DNA of 25,724 nt from SFDP01 sp051891855 (lineage in GTDB: Bacteria > Bacillota > Clostridia > Lachnospirales > Lachnospiraceae): positions 1 to 25,724 of the forward strand of contig JBJFFP010000078.1 of assembly GCA_051891855.1 (NCBI GenBank), in the 5' to 3' direction. Within the stretch, counting starts at the first letter, position 1. Each line of letters begins with the position of its first letter. This document shows positions 15,290-22,516 of the stretch, in pieces. The notes below the pieces were generated by a model. That model searched no databases and was not told the origin of the DNA. It worked only from the letters and a program-made list of their open reading frames with translations. The position numbers and the translations under genes were made by a program.

Positions 15290-18200
15290 ATGAAAAAGAC
15301 AAAGATGAGATTTATGGCATGGATATTGATATTGGCAATGTTAGGGGGATATGGCAATGTCAGTTATGCATCAGAGGAGGGGAATTTACTTACTGTAAGC
15401 GGCTCCCACCTTACCGTTGAGGAGGATGTTGGGGAAGAATCCGTTTCGGATAATACCACACAGACTGAGGAAGCTCAAGCTAGTGAGAAAGAGCAGGAGG
15501 AAACAACGGTCTCTGATAATGAGCTGTCCGCAGCTACGATTTCAGCCAATGAGCTGACTACAGCCTCTGTATTCTCTGACAATCAGATAGCTTCTACAGC
15601 TAATTATACTCCTTACTGGAAGGGAACGGGAAACTATTCCAATCTGATTGTCTTTGTGGATTTTTCGGATACTGCCCATGAACATCCGGAGGACGCCTAT
15701 GGAGGCGTTTGCTATAAGGAAGGAAAGGGAGTAGAGGATACCTTTAAATATTTTAACGGCAGTGATATCTATCCCAGGGGAATGAGGCAGTATTTGTATA
15801 ATATTTCCTATGGTCAGCTTCGGGTGGAGAATCTGTTTCCCCAGTATGATGCGGCGGCCAACCGGATTACTCCTTACAGGCTTAACAATACGGCAGCTTA
15901 CTATGCGGCACATGAGGAGGCGATGGTGGCGGCAGTCATTGAACAGCTTAATTCCTCCGGGCAGCTGCAAAGCAGTATGAATCTGGATCTTAACGGTGGG
16001 GATAACATTCTGGACAACCTGACTATTGTGGTGCCCTGCGAAGAAGGGAATAGAAACAATCTGTTTGTGGGGCATAAGGCAAACTATGCAGGAAGTGAGA
16101 CCGTAAAAGGAAAAAGAGTCAGTAATTATAATGTCATTCACGAGATGGGAGTTTATTTCGGATTGAATAACTCCGGTCTGATTATCCATGAATTTCTGCA
16201 TACCATAGGTTATCCGGATTTGTATAGAAGAAGTATTGTAAGCGGTGCTCCTGTCGGTACCTGGGATATTATGTCCTCGGAAAGCTATCGGGTACAGTAT
16301 CCGCTGGCTTATCTGCGTTCAGCCTATACAGGCTGGTTTAAGATGGAGACAGTGGAAAATTCAGGAAGCTTTTCCCTCTATGCAGCTTCTAAAGCCACGG
16401 AGGAAACCAAGGATCAGCAGGCATTGATTTTGAAAACAGACTATTCTGACACGGAATTTTTCGTAGTGGAATATCGAAAAAAGGGAGCAGCTTATACGGA
16501 GGAATACGAGCAGATTCTTCCCGGCTCCGGCCTGATCGTTTATCGGGTAAATACGGCTGTAGAAAAGGGGAATATCGCCGGGCCGCCGGATATGATTTAT
16601 ATCTTCAGACCGGGCGACACCTATGACAGTAAGGAACGCTATGAAAAAGGAGGAGGAGATTATACAAGGGCATATCTTTCTCTGGAAAGCAGACGTACCG
16701 GCTATGGAAGCAGTGACTTAAACACTACCCTTGAGGGTGGAGCAATTACCTATTCTGACGGTGTCAACAGCGGAATCGTAATCAGTAATGTGGGGAGTGC
16801 AGCGGGAGATCGGATTACCTTTGACATTACCTTTACGGAAAGAAAAGAGGGTGAGAACTGGGTAACACTAGCCAAGGAGGATGGCGATACAGAAACCACA
16901 AATATAAGCTCCTGGCTGGACAGTGACGGAACCTTTTACCATATGCTGACCAGAGGAACGACGACAACGGCCGAATTATATCGCCAGGAGGGGGAAAGCT
17001 TTGCCAAGATAGGTAATGCCCCCACCGGATATTATCATAAGCTGGTAAAATATAAGGATTCTCTTTATACGGCTTATATTAATGCCAGCTACCATCCCAT
17101 ACTGGCAAAATGGACCGGAAGCGGCTGGTCAACACTTTATCAGTCATCAGCAAATGTTTACGGTAATGATTTTGATTTAACCGCTGACAGTCAGGGCGTA
17201 TACATGGTATATACAGACAACAGTACGGTTTATGCTTTGAAAACCACCGGCTCTAAAGCTACCCTGATGGGAAGCAGCGTAGGAACCTCAAACTATGCAG
17301 CAGGGCTTTCCATAACGGCAGAAAATGGGAAGGTGGCAGTTTTATACCGCCATTTTTTCCAGAACAATCAGGCAGTAATCAAGACCTATAACAGTGCAGA
17401 TAACAGCTGGAGTGATGTAGGAAGCCAGAGCTATCAGGTAAATGGAGGGAAAATAAAGCTAAACAAGGGTAAACTGTATCTTGTAAGCCATGGAACCAAT
17501 TCCTCCACAGCGGCGTATTTGTACACCTATGATTTGGAACAACCCGGCAGTGCCTGGACTCAGGCAGGAGCAGGCCCTTTTACTGAGGCAAGCATCTATA
17601 TCAGTGATATCTGCTTTGTGGGAAATGAGCCTTATATCGTTTATACAGACGGCGCTTCGCCTTATCGGACGGCAGTGGTTTATTTGCAGAATGATACATG
17701 GACGGCCAGAGGAGATGATGTGGCCAAGGTGAGTCTGTCAGGACTGGGGATTTTTTCTTATGGAGACCGTCTTTATGTTACCTATGCAAACAGCGTAACC
17801 AGGAAAGCTTTTGTGAGGACGAATTTTTCTGCCAAAGGAGATTCACCTCAAGAGGATGAGAACGTCAGTACTGAGTGGAGCCTGAACTATGAAGGTATGA
17901 GTCCTGATCCAACAGAAGGGGCAGAAGAGTTTGGAAGCCTGGATGATTTATATCTGACTCTGGAGAGGCTCAGCCTTGATGAGGGAGCAAAGATTAGGGT
18001 TGACTATAAAGGTCAAAATATCCCGGAAGCATTACCCGGAAAGCTGCTGCAGCTTTGTGCTGACAGAAACTATAATCTGCAGTTTTCCTACATTGTTCGG
18101 GAGGGTGATACACAGTATCTTTGGAGCTTTGAAGGGCTAAGGAGAGGTAAAGCCTATCAAGACTGTTCCTTGAATACTCAACTGATTACTTCCGGGGCAG

Positions 18201-20041
18201 AGCTTGCAGAAGAATTTACGGAAGAAGCTTATATTCAGCTCTTAATCCCTAAACAGCTTCCTTCCTGTGCCGGCATTAAGCTGACTCTTTACAGGCAGGA
18301 CATAGGGAAAGTATTTTTAGAAAAAAATACGGTTTATCAGTGGAAGCTTAATGGCAGTGATATGAGCATGACAGGGGAAGCCTCGGTGGATAGACAGAGG
18401 GGAGAATGGGTATCCTTTACTTTAAGCAGTGATGAGGCAACCGGTTATCTGCTGACTCCCCAATCTGTCTATGGGTGGCAGAAGCTGTCCAATGACAGCG
18501 GTGAAGGCTGGATGTATATTGAACATCGCAGCACAAAGCCGGTTATCGGCTGGCAGACGATTCAGGGAAGAAAATGCTATTTTACCGAAGAGGGCTTTCT
18601 GGCAGAAGGTCCCGTACAGGTGGGAAAATACTTTTATCTTTTTGGAAGTTATGAGGAAGGAACCCAGGGAATCCTTACGGGAGAGCAGGAGATTAAGGGG
18701 AAGAAGTATTATGCGGATAGGAAAGGAATTTTACTGACCGGCTGGCAGAAGGTTAATGGCAGCCTGTGCTATTACCACCCTCAAACCGGAGCTTTGCAGC
18801 ACAGTGAAATCAGAAGTGACAACTGGGCTGTGGTAACCACCGATGAGAAGGAAACATTATACTTTTACTTGATTGGTAAAAAAACCGTGGCCAAGGGACT
18901 TAGAACCATAAAGGGAACAAAGTACTACTTTGACAATGGTGGAGTTTTGCAGATCGGCTTTTATACCGTGGGAAAAAATACTTATTATGGAAATACTTCC
19001 GGGGAACCGGGAGAAGGACTGGGTGTAAGATATACCGGAGAGAGGGAAATAGAGGGAGAAAAGTATTATTTTGCCTCTAACGGAAGTCTGCAGACCGGTT
19101 TTAGAAAAATAGGCGGAATATGGAGATTTTTCAGCACTGCCGATTACAGTCCCGAGAGAGGAAAAGAAGAAGAGCTGTCCGATTGTCAGGTGGAGGACGG
19201 AAAGTGGTACTGGTATACAATTAAGGGAGAGAGATACTGTATTTATCGAAATAAAACTGTTCTAAAGGGCTGGCAGACAGTAGCAGGAAAGCGTTATTAT
19301 TTTAATCCCGCAACCTACGCCATGGAAAGGGGAAACGAGCGGGGATTACTGGTTTTGGGAAAGAATACCTATTATTTGGAAAAAGGAGTTCGGCAAACCG
19401 GATGGATAGAGGGAAAGACCTATTATGCCAACTCTAAGGGGGTTCTTCTTACAGGCTGGCAGAAGATTGAAGGAGCCTGGTACTATTTTTCCTATGAGAC
19501 GAAGCAGCAGATTCCCGGTGAGCAGATTCATTGGGAGAATAATCTGGTACAAGTCACGGAAAATGGAAGGGATATGTTCTTTTACCTGATCAAAGGCAAA
19601 ACCCTGGCTAAAGGATGGAAGACCATAGATGGTAGGCGCTACTACTTTGATTCCGTCAGCGGTGAAAGAAAAACGGGACTTTTCCGTGTGGGAAAAACCT
19701 GGTATTACTATGAAGAAAACGGCATTGCAAAAGAAGGCTGGTGGGAAAACCCCGTGAACGGTGCCAAATATTTCTTTAAAAAGGGGGTTGCCCTGACCGG
19801 GTGGAGAACCATTGACAAAGGACGCTATTACTTTAATGCGGATGGTATGGTACAGACACAGTTGACTCAGGTAGGAAAATATTGGTATTTCTTCGGAACC
19901 GACGGAAAGATGCGTACCGGCTTTATCCGCTACTGTAATAATACTTATTACTTTAACGGAAATGGACGTATGGTGAAAGGCTGGCAGCGGATTGGTGGTC
20001 AGCGATACTATTTTGGGGAAGATGGCTGTCTGCAGCTTTAA
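15290..20041 (+). CDS. Secreted M6-type metalloprotease with C-terminal cell-wall-binding repeats
   Basis: 1583 residues. A signal peptide (MKKTKMRF plus a hydrophobic core, likely cleavage after Ala27) is followed by a Ser/Thr/Glu-rich linker (28-100) with four [VIF]-S-[DA]-N motifs. The protease domain (about 105-520) holds HEFLHTIGYPDLY, with the zinc ligands His300 and His304, catalytic Glu301 and probable third ligand Asp310, and the Met-turn WDIMS (325-329). This is the M6/immune-inhibitor-A pattern. Residues about 530-860 have repeated YxVYxD/LYxxY strands that suggest a beta-propeller. A beta-rich region follows, and about 1060-1583 is made of roughly 20 aromatic repeats of the GWQTIxGxxYYF type, as in choline- or glucan-binding proteins. 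There is no LPxTG motif, so attachment to wall or glycan is probably non-covalent. Substrate unknown. The ribosome binding site is GGGAGAG at 15277-15283. Confidence 0.9.
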   Translation: MKKTKMRFMAWILILAMLGGYGNVSYASEEGNLLTVSGSHLTVEEDVGEESVSDNTTQTEEAQASEKEQEETTVSDNELSAATISANELTTASVFSDNQIASTANYTPYWKGTGNYSNLIVFVDFSDTAHEHPEDAYGGVCYKEGKGVEDTFKYFNGSDIYPRGMRQYLYNISYGQLRVENLFPQYDAAANRITPYRLNNTAAYYAAHEEAMVAAVIEQLNSSGQLQSSMNLDLNGGDNILDNLTIVVPCEEGNRNNLFVGHKANYAGSETVKGKRVSNYNVIHEMGVYFGLNNSGLIIHEFLHTIGYPDLYRRSIVSGAPVGTWDIMSSESYRVQYPLAYLRSAYTGWFKMETVENSGSFSLYAASKATEETKDQQALILKTDYSDTEFFVVEYRKKGAAYTEEYEQILPGSGLIVYRVNTAVEKGNIAGPPDMIYIFRPGDTYDSKERYEKGGGDYTRAYLSLESRRTGYGSSDLNTTLEGGAITYSDGVNSGIVISNVGSAAGDRITFDITFTERKEGENWVTLAKEDGDTETTNISSWLDSDGTFYHMLTRGTTTTAELYRQEGESFAKIGNAPTGYYHKLVKYKDSLYTAYINASYHPILAKWTGSGWSTLYQSSANVYGNDFDLTADSQGVYMVYTDNSTVYALKTTGSKATLMGSSVGTSNYAAGLSITAENGKVAVLYRHFFQNNQAVIKTYNSADNSWSDVGSQSYQVNGGKIKLNKGKLYLVSHGTNSSTAAYLYTYDLEQPGSAWTQAGAGPFTEASIYISDICFVGNEPYIVYTDGASPYRTAVVYLQNDTWTARGDDVAKVSLSGLGIFSYGDRLYVTYANSVTRKAFVRTNFSAKGDSPQEDENVSTEWSLNYEGMSPDPTEGAEEFGSLDDLYLTLERLSLDEGAKIRVDYKGQNIPEALPGKLLQLCADRNYNLQFSYIVREGDTQYLWSFEGLRRGKAYQDCSLNTQLITSGAELAEEFTEEAYIQLLIPKQLPSCAGIKLTLYRQDIGKVFLEKNTVYQWKLNGSDMSMTGEASVDRQRGEWVSFTLSSDEATGYLLTPQSVYGWQKLSNDSGEGWMYIEHRSTKPVIGWQTIQGRKCYFTEEGFLAEGPVQVGKYFYLFGSYEEGTQGILTGEQEIKGKKYYADRKGILLTGWQKVNGSLCYYHPQTGALQHSEIRSDNWAVVTTDEKETLYFYLIGKKTVAKGLRTIKGTKYYFDNGGVLQIGFYTVGKNTYYGNTSGEPGEGLGVRYTGEREIEGEKYYFASNGSLQTGFRKIGGIWRFFSTADYSPERGKEEELSDCQVEDGKWYWYTIKGERYCIYRNKTVLKGWQTVAGKRYYFNPATYAMERGNERGLLVLGKNTYYLEKGVRQTGWIEGKTYYANSKGVLLTGWQKIEGAWYYFSYETKQQIPGEQIHWENNLVQVTENGRDMFFYLIKGKTLAKGWKTIDGRRYYFDSVSGERKTGLFRVGKTWYYYEENGIAKEGWWENPVNGAKYFFKKGVALTGWRTIDKGRYYFNADGMVQTQLTQVGKYWYFFGTDGKMRTGFIRYCNNTYYFNGNGRMVKGWQRIGGQRYYFGEDGCLQL
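18472..20038 (+). repeat. Cell-wall-binding repeat array encoded in the protease gene
   Basis: The encoded protein repeats the roughly 20-residue unit GW-xx-(I/V)-xG-xx-YYF-xxxG many times. A higher order of about 105-120 residues is also visible: a linker ending in FYLI-GK(T)-AKG or its variants recurs near 18505, 18825, 19190 and 19540, each time followed by the same series of short units. Confidence 0.85.
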
Positions 20042-20084
20042 AGGAAGTTAATGTTTTTTTTAGAAAACCTTTATAGCATACTCA

Positions 20085-20113
20085 TTGAAGCGTTAATGGT
20101 TTTATGATACAGT
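20085..20113 (+). promoter_or_regulatory. Possible weak promoter of the lgt operon
   Basis: TTGAAG (20085-20090) and TACAGT (20108-20113) are 17 nt apart. Each matches consensus at four of six positions. TATGAT (20103-20108) is closer to a -10 but only 12 nt from the -35. No clear terminator for the preceding gene is seen in 20042-20084. Confidence 0.3.
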
Positions 20114-20146
20114 AATAAAAATCAAAGAAAGAAGACTGGATATTTT

Positions 20147-20914
20147 ATGCATAATGAGTTATTTAGCATTGGGCCCATAACCGTACACGGCTATGGACTG
20201 ATGATTGGTTTAGGTGTGGTGGCTGCCCTGCTTCTGGGGGATTATCGAGCGAAGAAGAAGGGACTTAGTTCAGATGCCGTATACGGAATGGCCTTTTTTG
20301 CCGTGGTTTTCGGCTTTCTGGGGGCTAAAATACTGTATATTCTGACACAGTGGAAAAGCTTTTTGCAAAACCCGAAAGAATTCCTTTCCTTTGAAGGCTT
20401 CGTGGTCTTTGGAGGAATTATCGGTGCCATAATTACGCTATATTTTTATTGTAAAGTGAAGAAGCTGGACTTACTTCTTTATCTGGACTTAATGGTGCCG
20501 TCGGTAGCATTGGCACAGGCATTGGGACGAATCGGCTGCTTTCTGGCGGGCTGTTGTTACGGAAGGGAAACAGATTCCTGTTTGGGAGTAGTGTTTACCC
20601 ATTCGGCCTATGCACCAAACGGAGTTAAGCTTTTGCCTACCCAGCTGTTTATGTCAGCGGGAGATTTTCTGCTGATGGTAATTCTTCTCTGGTATGGCAG
20701 AAAAGAGAGAATCAAAGGAAGAACGACCATGCTGTATCTGATTTTATACAGTCTGGGACGGTTTGTAGTAGAGTTTTTCAGAAATGATGAACGGGGAACT
20801 GTGGGACTTTTGTCTACCTCCCAGTTTATCGGGATATTAACGGCAGTAGCAGGAGCCATAGGATATTGGATAATCATACCGCTTCTGGATAAGAGAAATC
20901 AGCAGGCACACTAG
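20147..20914 (+). CDS. lgt: Prolipoprotein diacylglyceryl transferase
   Basis: A 255-residue integral membrane protein with about seven helices. It moves the diacylglyceryl group of phosphatidylglycerol onto the lipobox cysteine of prolipoproteins. Seen: VHGYGLMIGLG (His14, Tyr16) in the first helix, FGGIIGAI, and the Lgt signature region LGRIGCFLAGCCYG, where Arg128 matches the essential arginine. The more usual GRxGNFxNGE reads GCFLAGCCYG here, a cysteine-rich variant that I believe is common among Clostridia. The C-terminal helix with GRFVVEFFRNDERG is also conserved. The ribosome binding site is weak (GAAAGAAG about 12 nt upstream). It is first of a three-gene run; tcdA starts 12 nt after it. 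Confidence 0.95.
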   Translation: MHNELFSIGPITVHGYGLMIGLGVVAALLLGDYRAKKKGLSSDAVYGMAFFAVVFGFLGAKILYILTQWKSFLQNPKEFLSFEGFVVFGGIIGAIITLYFYCKVKKLDLLLYLDLMVPSVALAQALGRIGCFLAGCCYGRETDSCLGVVFTHSAYAPNGVKLLPTQLFMSAGDFLLMVILLWYGRKERIKGRTTMLYLILYSLGRFVVEFFRNDERGTVGLLSTSQFIGILTAVAGAIGYWIIIPLLDKRNQQAH

Positions 20915-20926
20915 GAGAAGGAGACA

Positions 20927-21685
20927 ATGGCTCAGGAACAAATTATGGATACAGATAGTCCGGGGCCTTTTAGCCGAACAGAGCTTCTTCTGGGAGAAGA
21001 GGCCATGAAACGGCTGAAAGAGGCCAGGATAATTGTTTTTGGAATAGGCGGAGTAGGTGGACATGCTGTGGAGGCCCTGGTCAGAACCGGAGTAGGTGGA
21101 CTGGATTTAGTTGATCATGATCGGGTATCCCTGACCAACCTGAACCGGCAGATAGTGGCTCTTCATTCTACGGTGGGAAGGCTTAAGGTAGAGGTGATGG
21201 CTGAGCGGGCGAAGGATATTAATCCGGATATCCGGATTAATGTGCATCCCTGTTTTTATCTTCCCGAGACGGCGGCACAGTTTGACTTTTCCCAATATGA
21301 TTATGTAATTGACTGTATTGATACGGTAGCGGGAAAGCTTCAGATTATTGAAGCGGCTAAAACTGCCGGGGTTCCTGTGATCAGCAGCATGGGGGCAGGG
21401 AATAAGCTGGACCCTACACAGTTTAAGGTAGCAGATATTGCAAAGACCAGTGTATGTCCGCTGGCTAAGGTGATGAGACGGGAATTGAAAAAAAGAGGAA
21501 TTAAGGAAGTAAAGGTGGTATTCTCTACAGAGGAAGTTGCAGTTCAATTAGGGCAGTCAAAGGAGGACAAAGGAGTCCGAAGGACTCTGCCGGGGAGTAC
21601 GGCCTTTGTTCCTTCCGTGGCAGGATTAATTATTGCTTCTGAAGTGATTAAGGATATAGCAGGGGAAAAACAGGAGAGCATATGA
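20927..21685 (+). CDS. tcdA: tRNA threonylcarbamoyladenosine dehydratase (TcdA, E1-like)
   Basis: A 252-residue ThiF/MoeB/HesA-type protein that uses ATP to cyclise t6A37 in tRNA to ct6A. Seen: the nucleotide-binding loop GIGGVGG (39-45), DHDRVSLTNLNRQ, the acidic VIDCIDTVAGK, and SSMGAGNKLDPTQFKVADI, which is typical of TcdA/YgdL rather than ThiF or MoeB. It lacks the zinc-binding CxxC pairs of MoeB-type E1 proteins. The ribosome binding site AGAAGGAG ends about 5 nt before the ATG. Its stop overlaps the next start by 4 nt (ATGA), implying coupled translation. The link between a tRNA modifier and lgt is probably only operonic. Confidence 0.93.
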   Translation: MAQEQIMDTDSPGPFSRTELLLGEEAMKRLKEARIIVFGIGGVGGHAVEALVRTGVGGLDLVDHDRVSLTNLNRQIVALHSTVGRLKVEVMAERAKDINPDIRINVHPCFYLPETAAQFDFSQYDYVIDCIDTVAGKLQIIEAAKTAGVPVISSMGAGNKLDPTQFKVADIAKTSVCPLAKVMRRELKKRGIKEVKVVFSTEEVAVQLGQSKEDKGVRRTLPGSTAFVPSVAGLIIASEVIKDIAGEKQESI

Positions 21686-22128
21686 CAAAGCAGGATTTTT
21701 TGGATGGACTGAGAAAGCATCTGTCGGGCAGTCTGGATTATCGACAGGTTAATGAGCATCTGCGCTATTATACAGAATATATTGATGGCGAAATCCGTCA
21801 GGGAAAAAGTGAAGAGCAGGTAATGGGAGAGCTGGGAGACCCCAGATTAATTGCAAAGACCCTTACGGGTATAGAGGGGACGGATACTATAAGTGAGGAT
21901 TATCGGGAAGAGTATATTGAAGAGGATGAGATGAATCCCAATGATCGCTACGTCCAATTTAACGGCAAGACCCTTCGTCTGCCGGGCTGGCTGTTCAGCA
22001 TTTTACTCTGTTTGGTGGTGTTTTGCGTGTTAACTGTAGTGTTTACACTGATTTCCTGGCTCCTGCCCTATCTATTGGTGATTTTAGCAGGTGTTCTGTT
22101 GTATCGTTTTATTAAAAGTCTCTTGTAG
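21682..22128 (+). CDS. HAAS/DUF1700-type small membrane protein
   Basis: 148 residues. The N-terminal half (1-70) is helical and charged, with LRKHLSGSLDYRQVNEHLRYYTEYIDGEI then GKSEEQVMGELGDPRLIAKTL, the signature of HAAS domains found in DUF1700 proteins. An acidic linker (about 72-100) leads to two hydrophobic helices near the C-terminus (about 108-148), so the N-terminal domain is probably cytoplasmic. Such proteins are usually paired with a PadR-type repressor and thought to act as membrane anti-sigma-like or signalling partners, but no PadR gene is next to it here. The start ATGA overlaps the tcdA stop. The exact function is not known to me. Confidence 0.75.
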   Translation: MTKQDFLDGLRKHLSGSLDYRQVNEHLRYYTEYIDGEIRQGKSEEQVMGELGDPRLIAKTLTGIEGTDTISEDYREEYIEEDEMNPNDRYVQFNGKTLRLPGWLFSILLCLVVFCVLTVVFTLISWLLPYLLVILAGVLLYRFIKSLL

Positions 22129-22156
22129 CGTTTTGAAAAATATTTTTCGGGAAATT

Positions 22157-22185
22157 GAATAGGAAAAGCAAAATAGGCCATACTA
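22157..22185 (+). promoter_or_regulatory. Candidate sigma-G/sigma-F (forespore) promoter
   Basis: GAATA (22157-22161) and CATACTA (22179-22185) are 17 nt apart. They match the known forespore consensus GHATR, 17-18 nt, CATNHTA at every defined position. A sigma-A reading (TTGAAT, 18 nt, CATACT) is only four of six for each box. The position, about 50 nt before the start of the small gene, fits a promoter. Confidence 0.55.
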
Positions 22186-22236
22186 CTTGATGTAACCAAA
22201 AACATGTATGCAGTTTTTCTGCAAAAAGGAGTAGAA

Positions 22237-22428
22237 ATGGCAAAGAACGATTATAACACAACACAGAATGAATCACAGAACAAAGCATCTAATGCGGCGA
22301 ATAATGACAAAGCACAGAACAAGACATCTAATGCTTCTAACGCTTCCAATGCCTCCAATGCTTCCAAAAATGCAAGCAATGCAGGTAACAGCACGAACTG
22401 TAAGGATTCCATGGGAAATAAATATTAA
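22237..22428 (+). CDS. Small Asn/Ala/Ser-rich low-complexity protein
   Basis: 63 residues, beginning MAKNDYNTTQ; 17 are Asn. Residues 31-48 consist of NAS triplets with one Lys insert, and the C-terminus (NCKDSMGNKY) is not repetitive. No signal peptide or membrane helix. I prefer ATG 22237 because AAGGAG (22226-22231) lies 5 nt upstream; an upstream in-frame ATG (22204) has no ribosome binding site. The gene has its own forespore-like promoter and a strong terminator, so it is a stand-alone unit. Size and composition (N, Q, A, S, K; no W) recall gamma-type small acid-soluble spore proteins, but I see no real sequence match. A spore role is a hypothesis. Confidence 0.7.
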   Translation: MAKNDYNTTQNESQNKASNAANNDKAQNKTSNASNASNASNASKNASNAGNSTNCKDSMGNKY

Positions 22429-22446
22429 GAAAAAGAATGAGTTGGT

Positions 22447-22482
22447 AAAAGGGCGGGTTAAAGCAAACCTGCCCTTTTGTCT
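22447..22482 (+). terminator. Intrinsic terminator after the small Asn-rich gene
   Basis: AAAAGGGCGGGTT (22447-22459) pairs with AACCTGCCCTTTT (22466-22478) over 13 bp with one G-U pair and a 6-nt loop. The T-run at the end of the stem continues as GTCTT. Confidence 0.88.
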
Positions 22483-22510
22483 TGAAAATTTTCGTCTGCT
22501 CAATTAATAT
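22482..22510 (+). promoter_or_regulatory. Possible promoter of the RNA methyltransferase operon
   Basis: TTGAAA (22482-22487) and TAATAT (22505-22510) are 17 nt apart. The predicted transcription start would fall on or within a few bases of the ATG at 22517, giving a leaderless or nearly leaderless mRNA. Confidence 0.45.
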
Positions 22511-22516
22511 AGGATT

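Noticed and set aside
15542..16201. A 219-codon minus-strand frame inside the protease gene
   Set aside because: It covers the linker and the HExxH zinc site on the other strand; no independent start signals.
22135..22148. Palindrome GAAAAATATTTTTC after the HAAS gene
   Set aside because: Perfect but purely AT-rich without loop or T-run; too weak to call a terminator or operator.
22237..22428. N-x-S/T sequons of the small protein as N-glycosylation sites
   Set aside because: The protein has no signal peptide and no oligosaccharyltransferase is in the window; the sequons follow from the NAS repeat.
22268..22507. A 79-codon frame overlapping the small Asn-rich gene in another frame
   Set aside because: It has no ribosome binding site, reads through the terminator hairpin, and its sequence is just the frame-shifted repeat.
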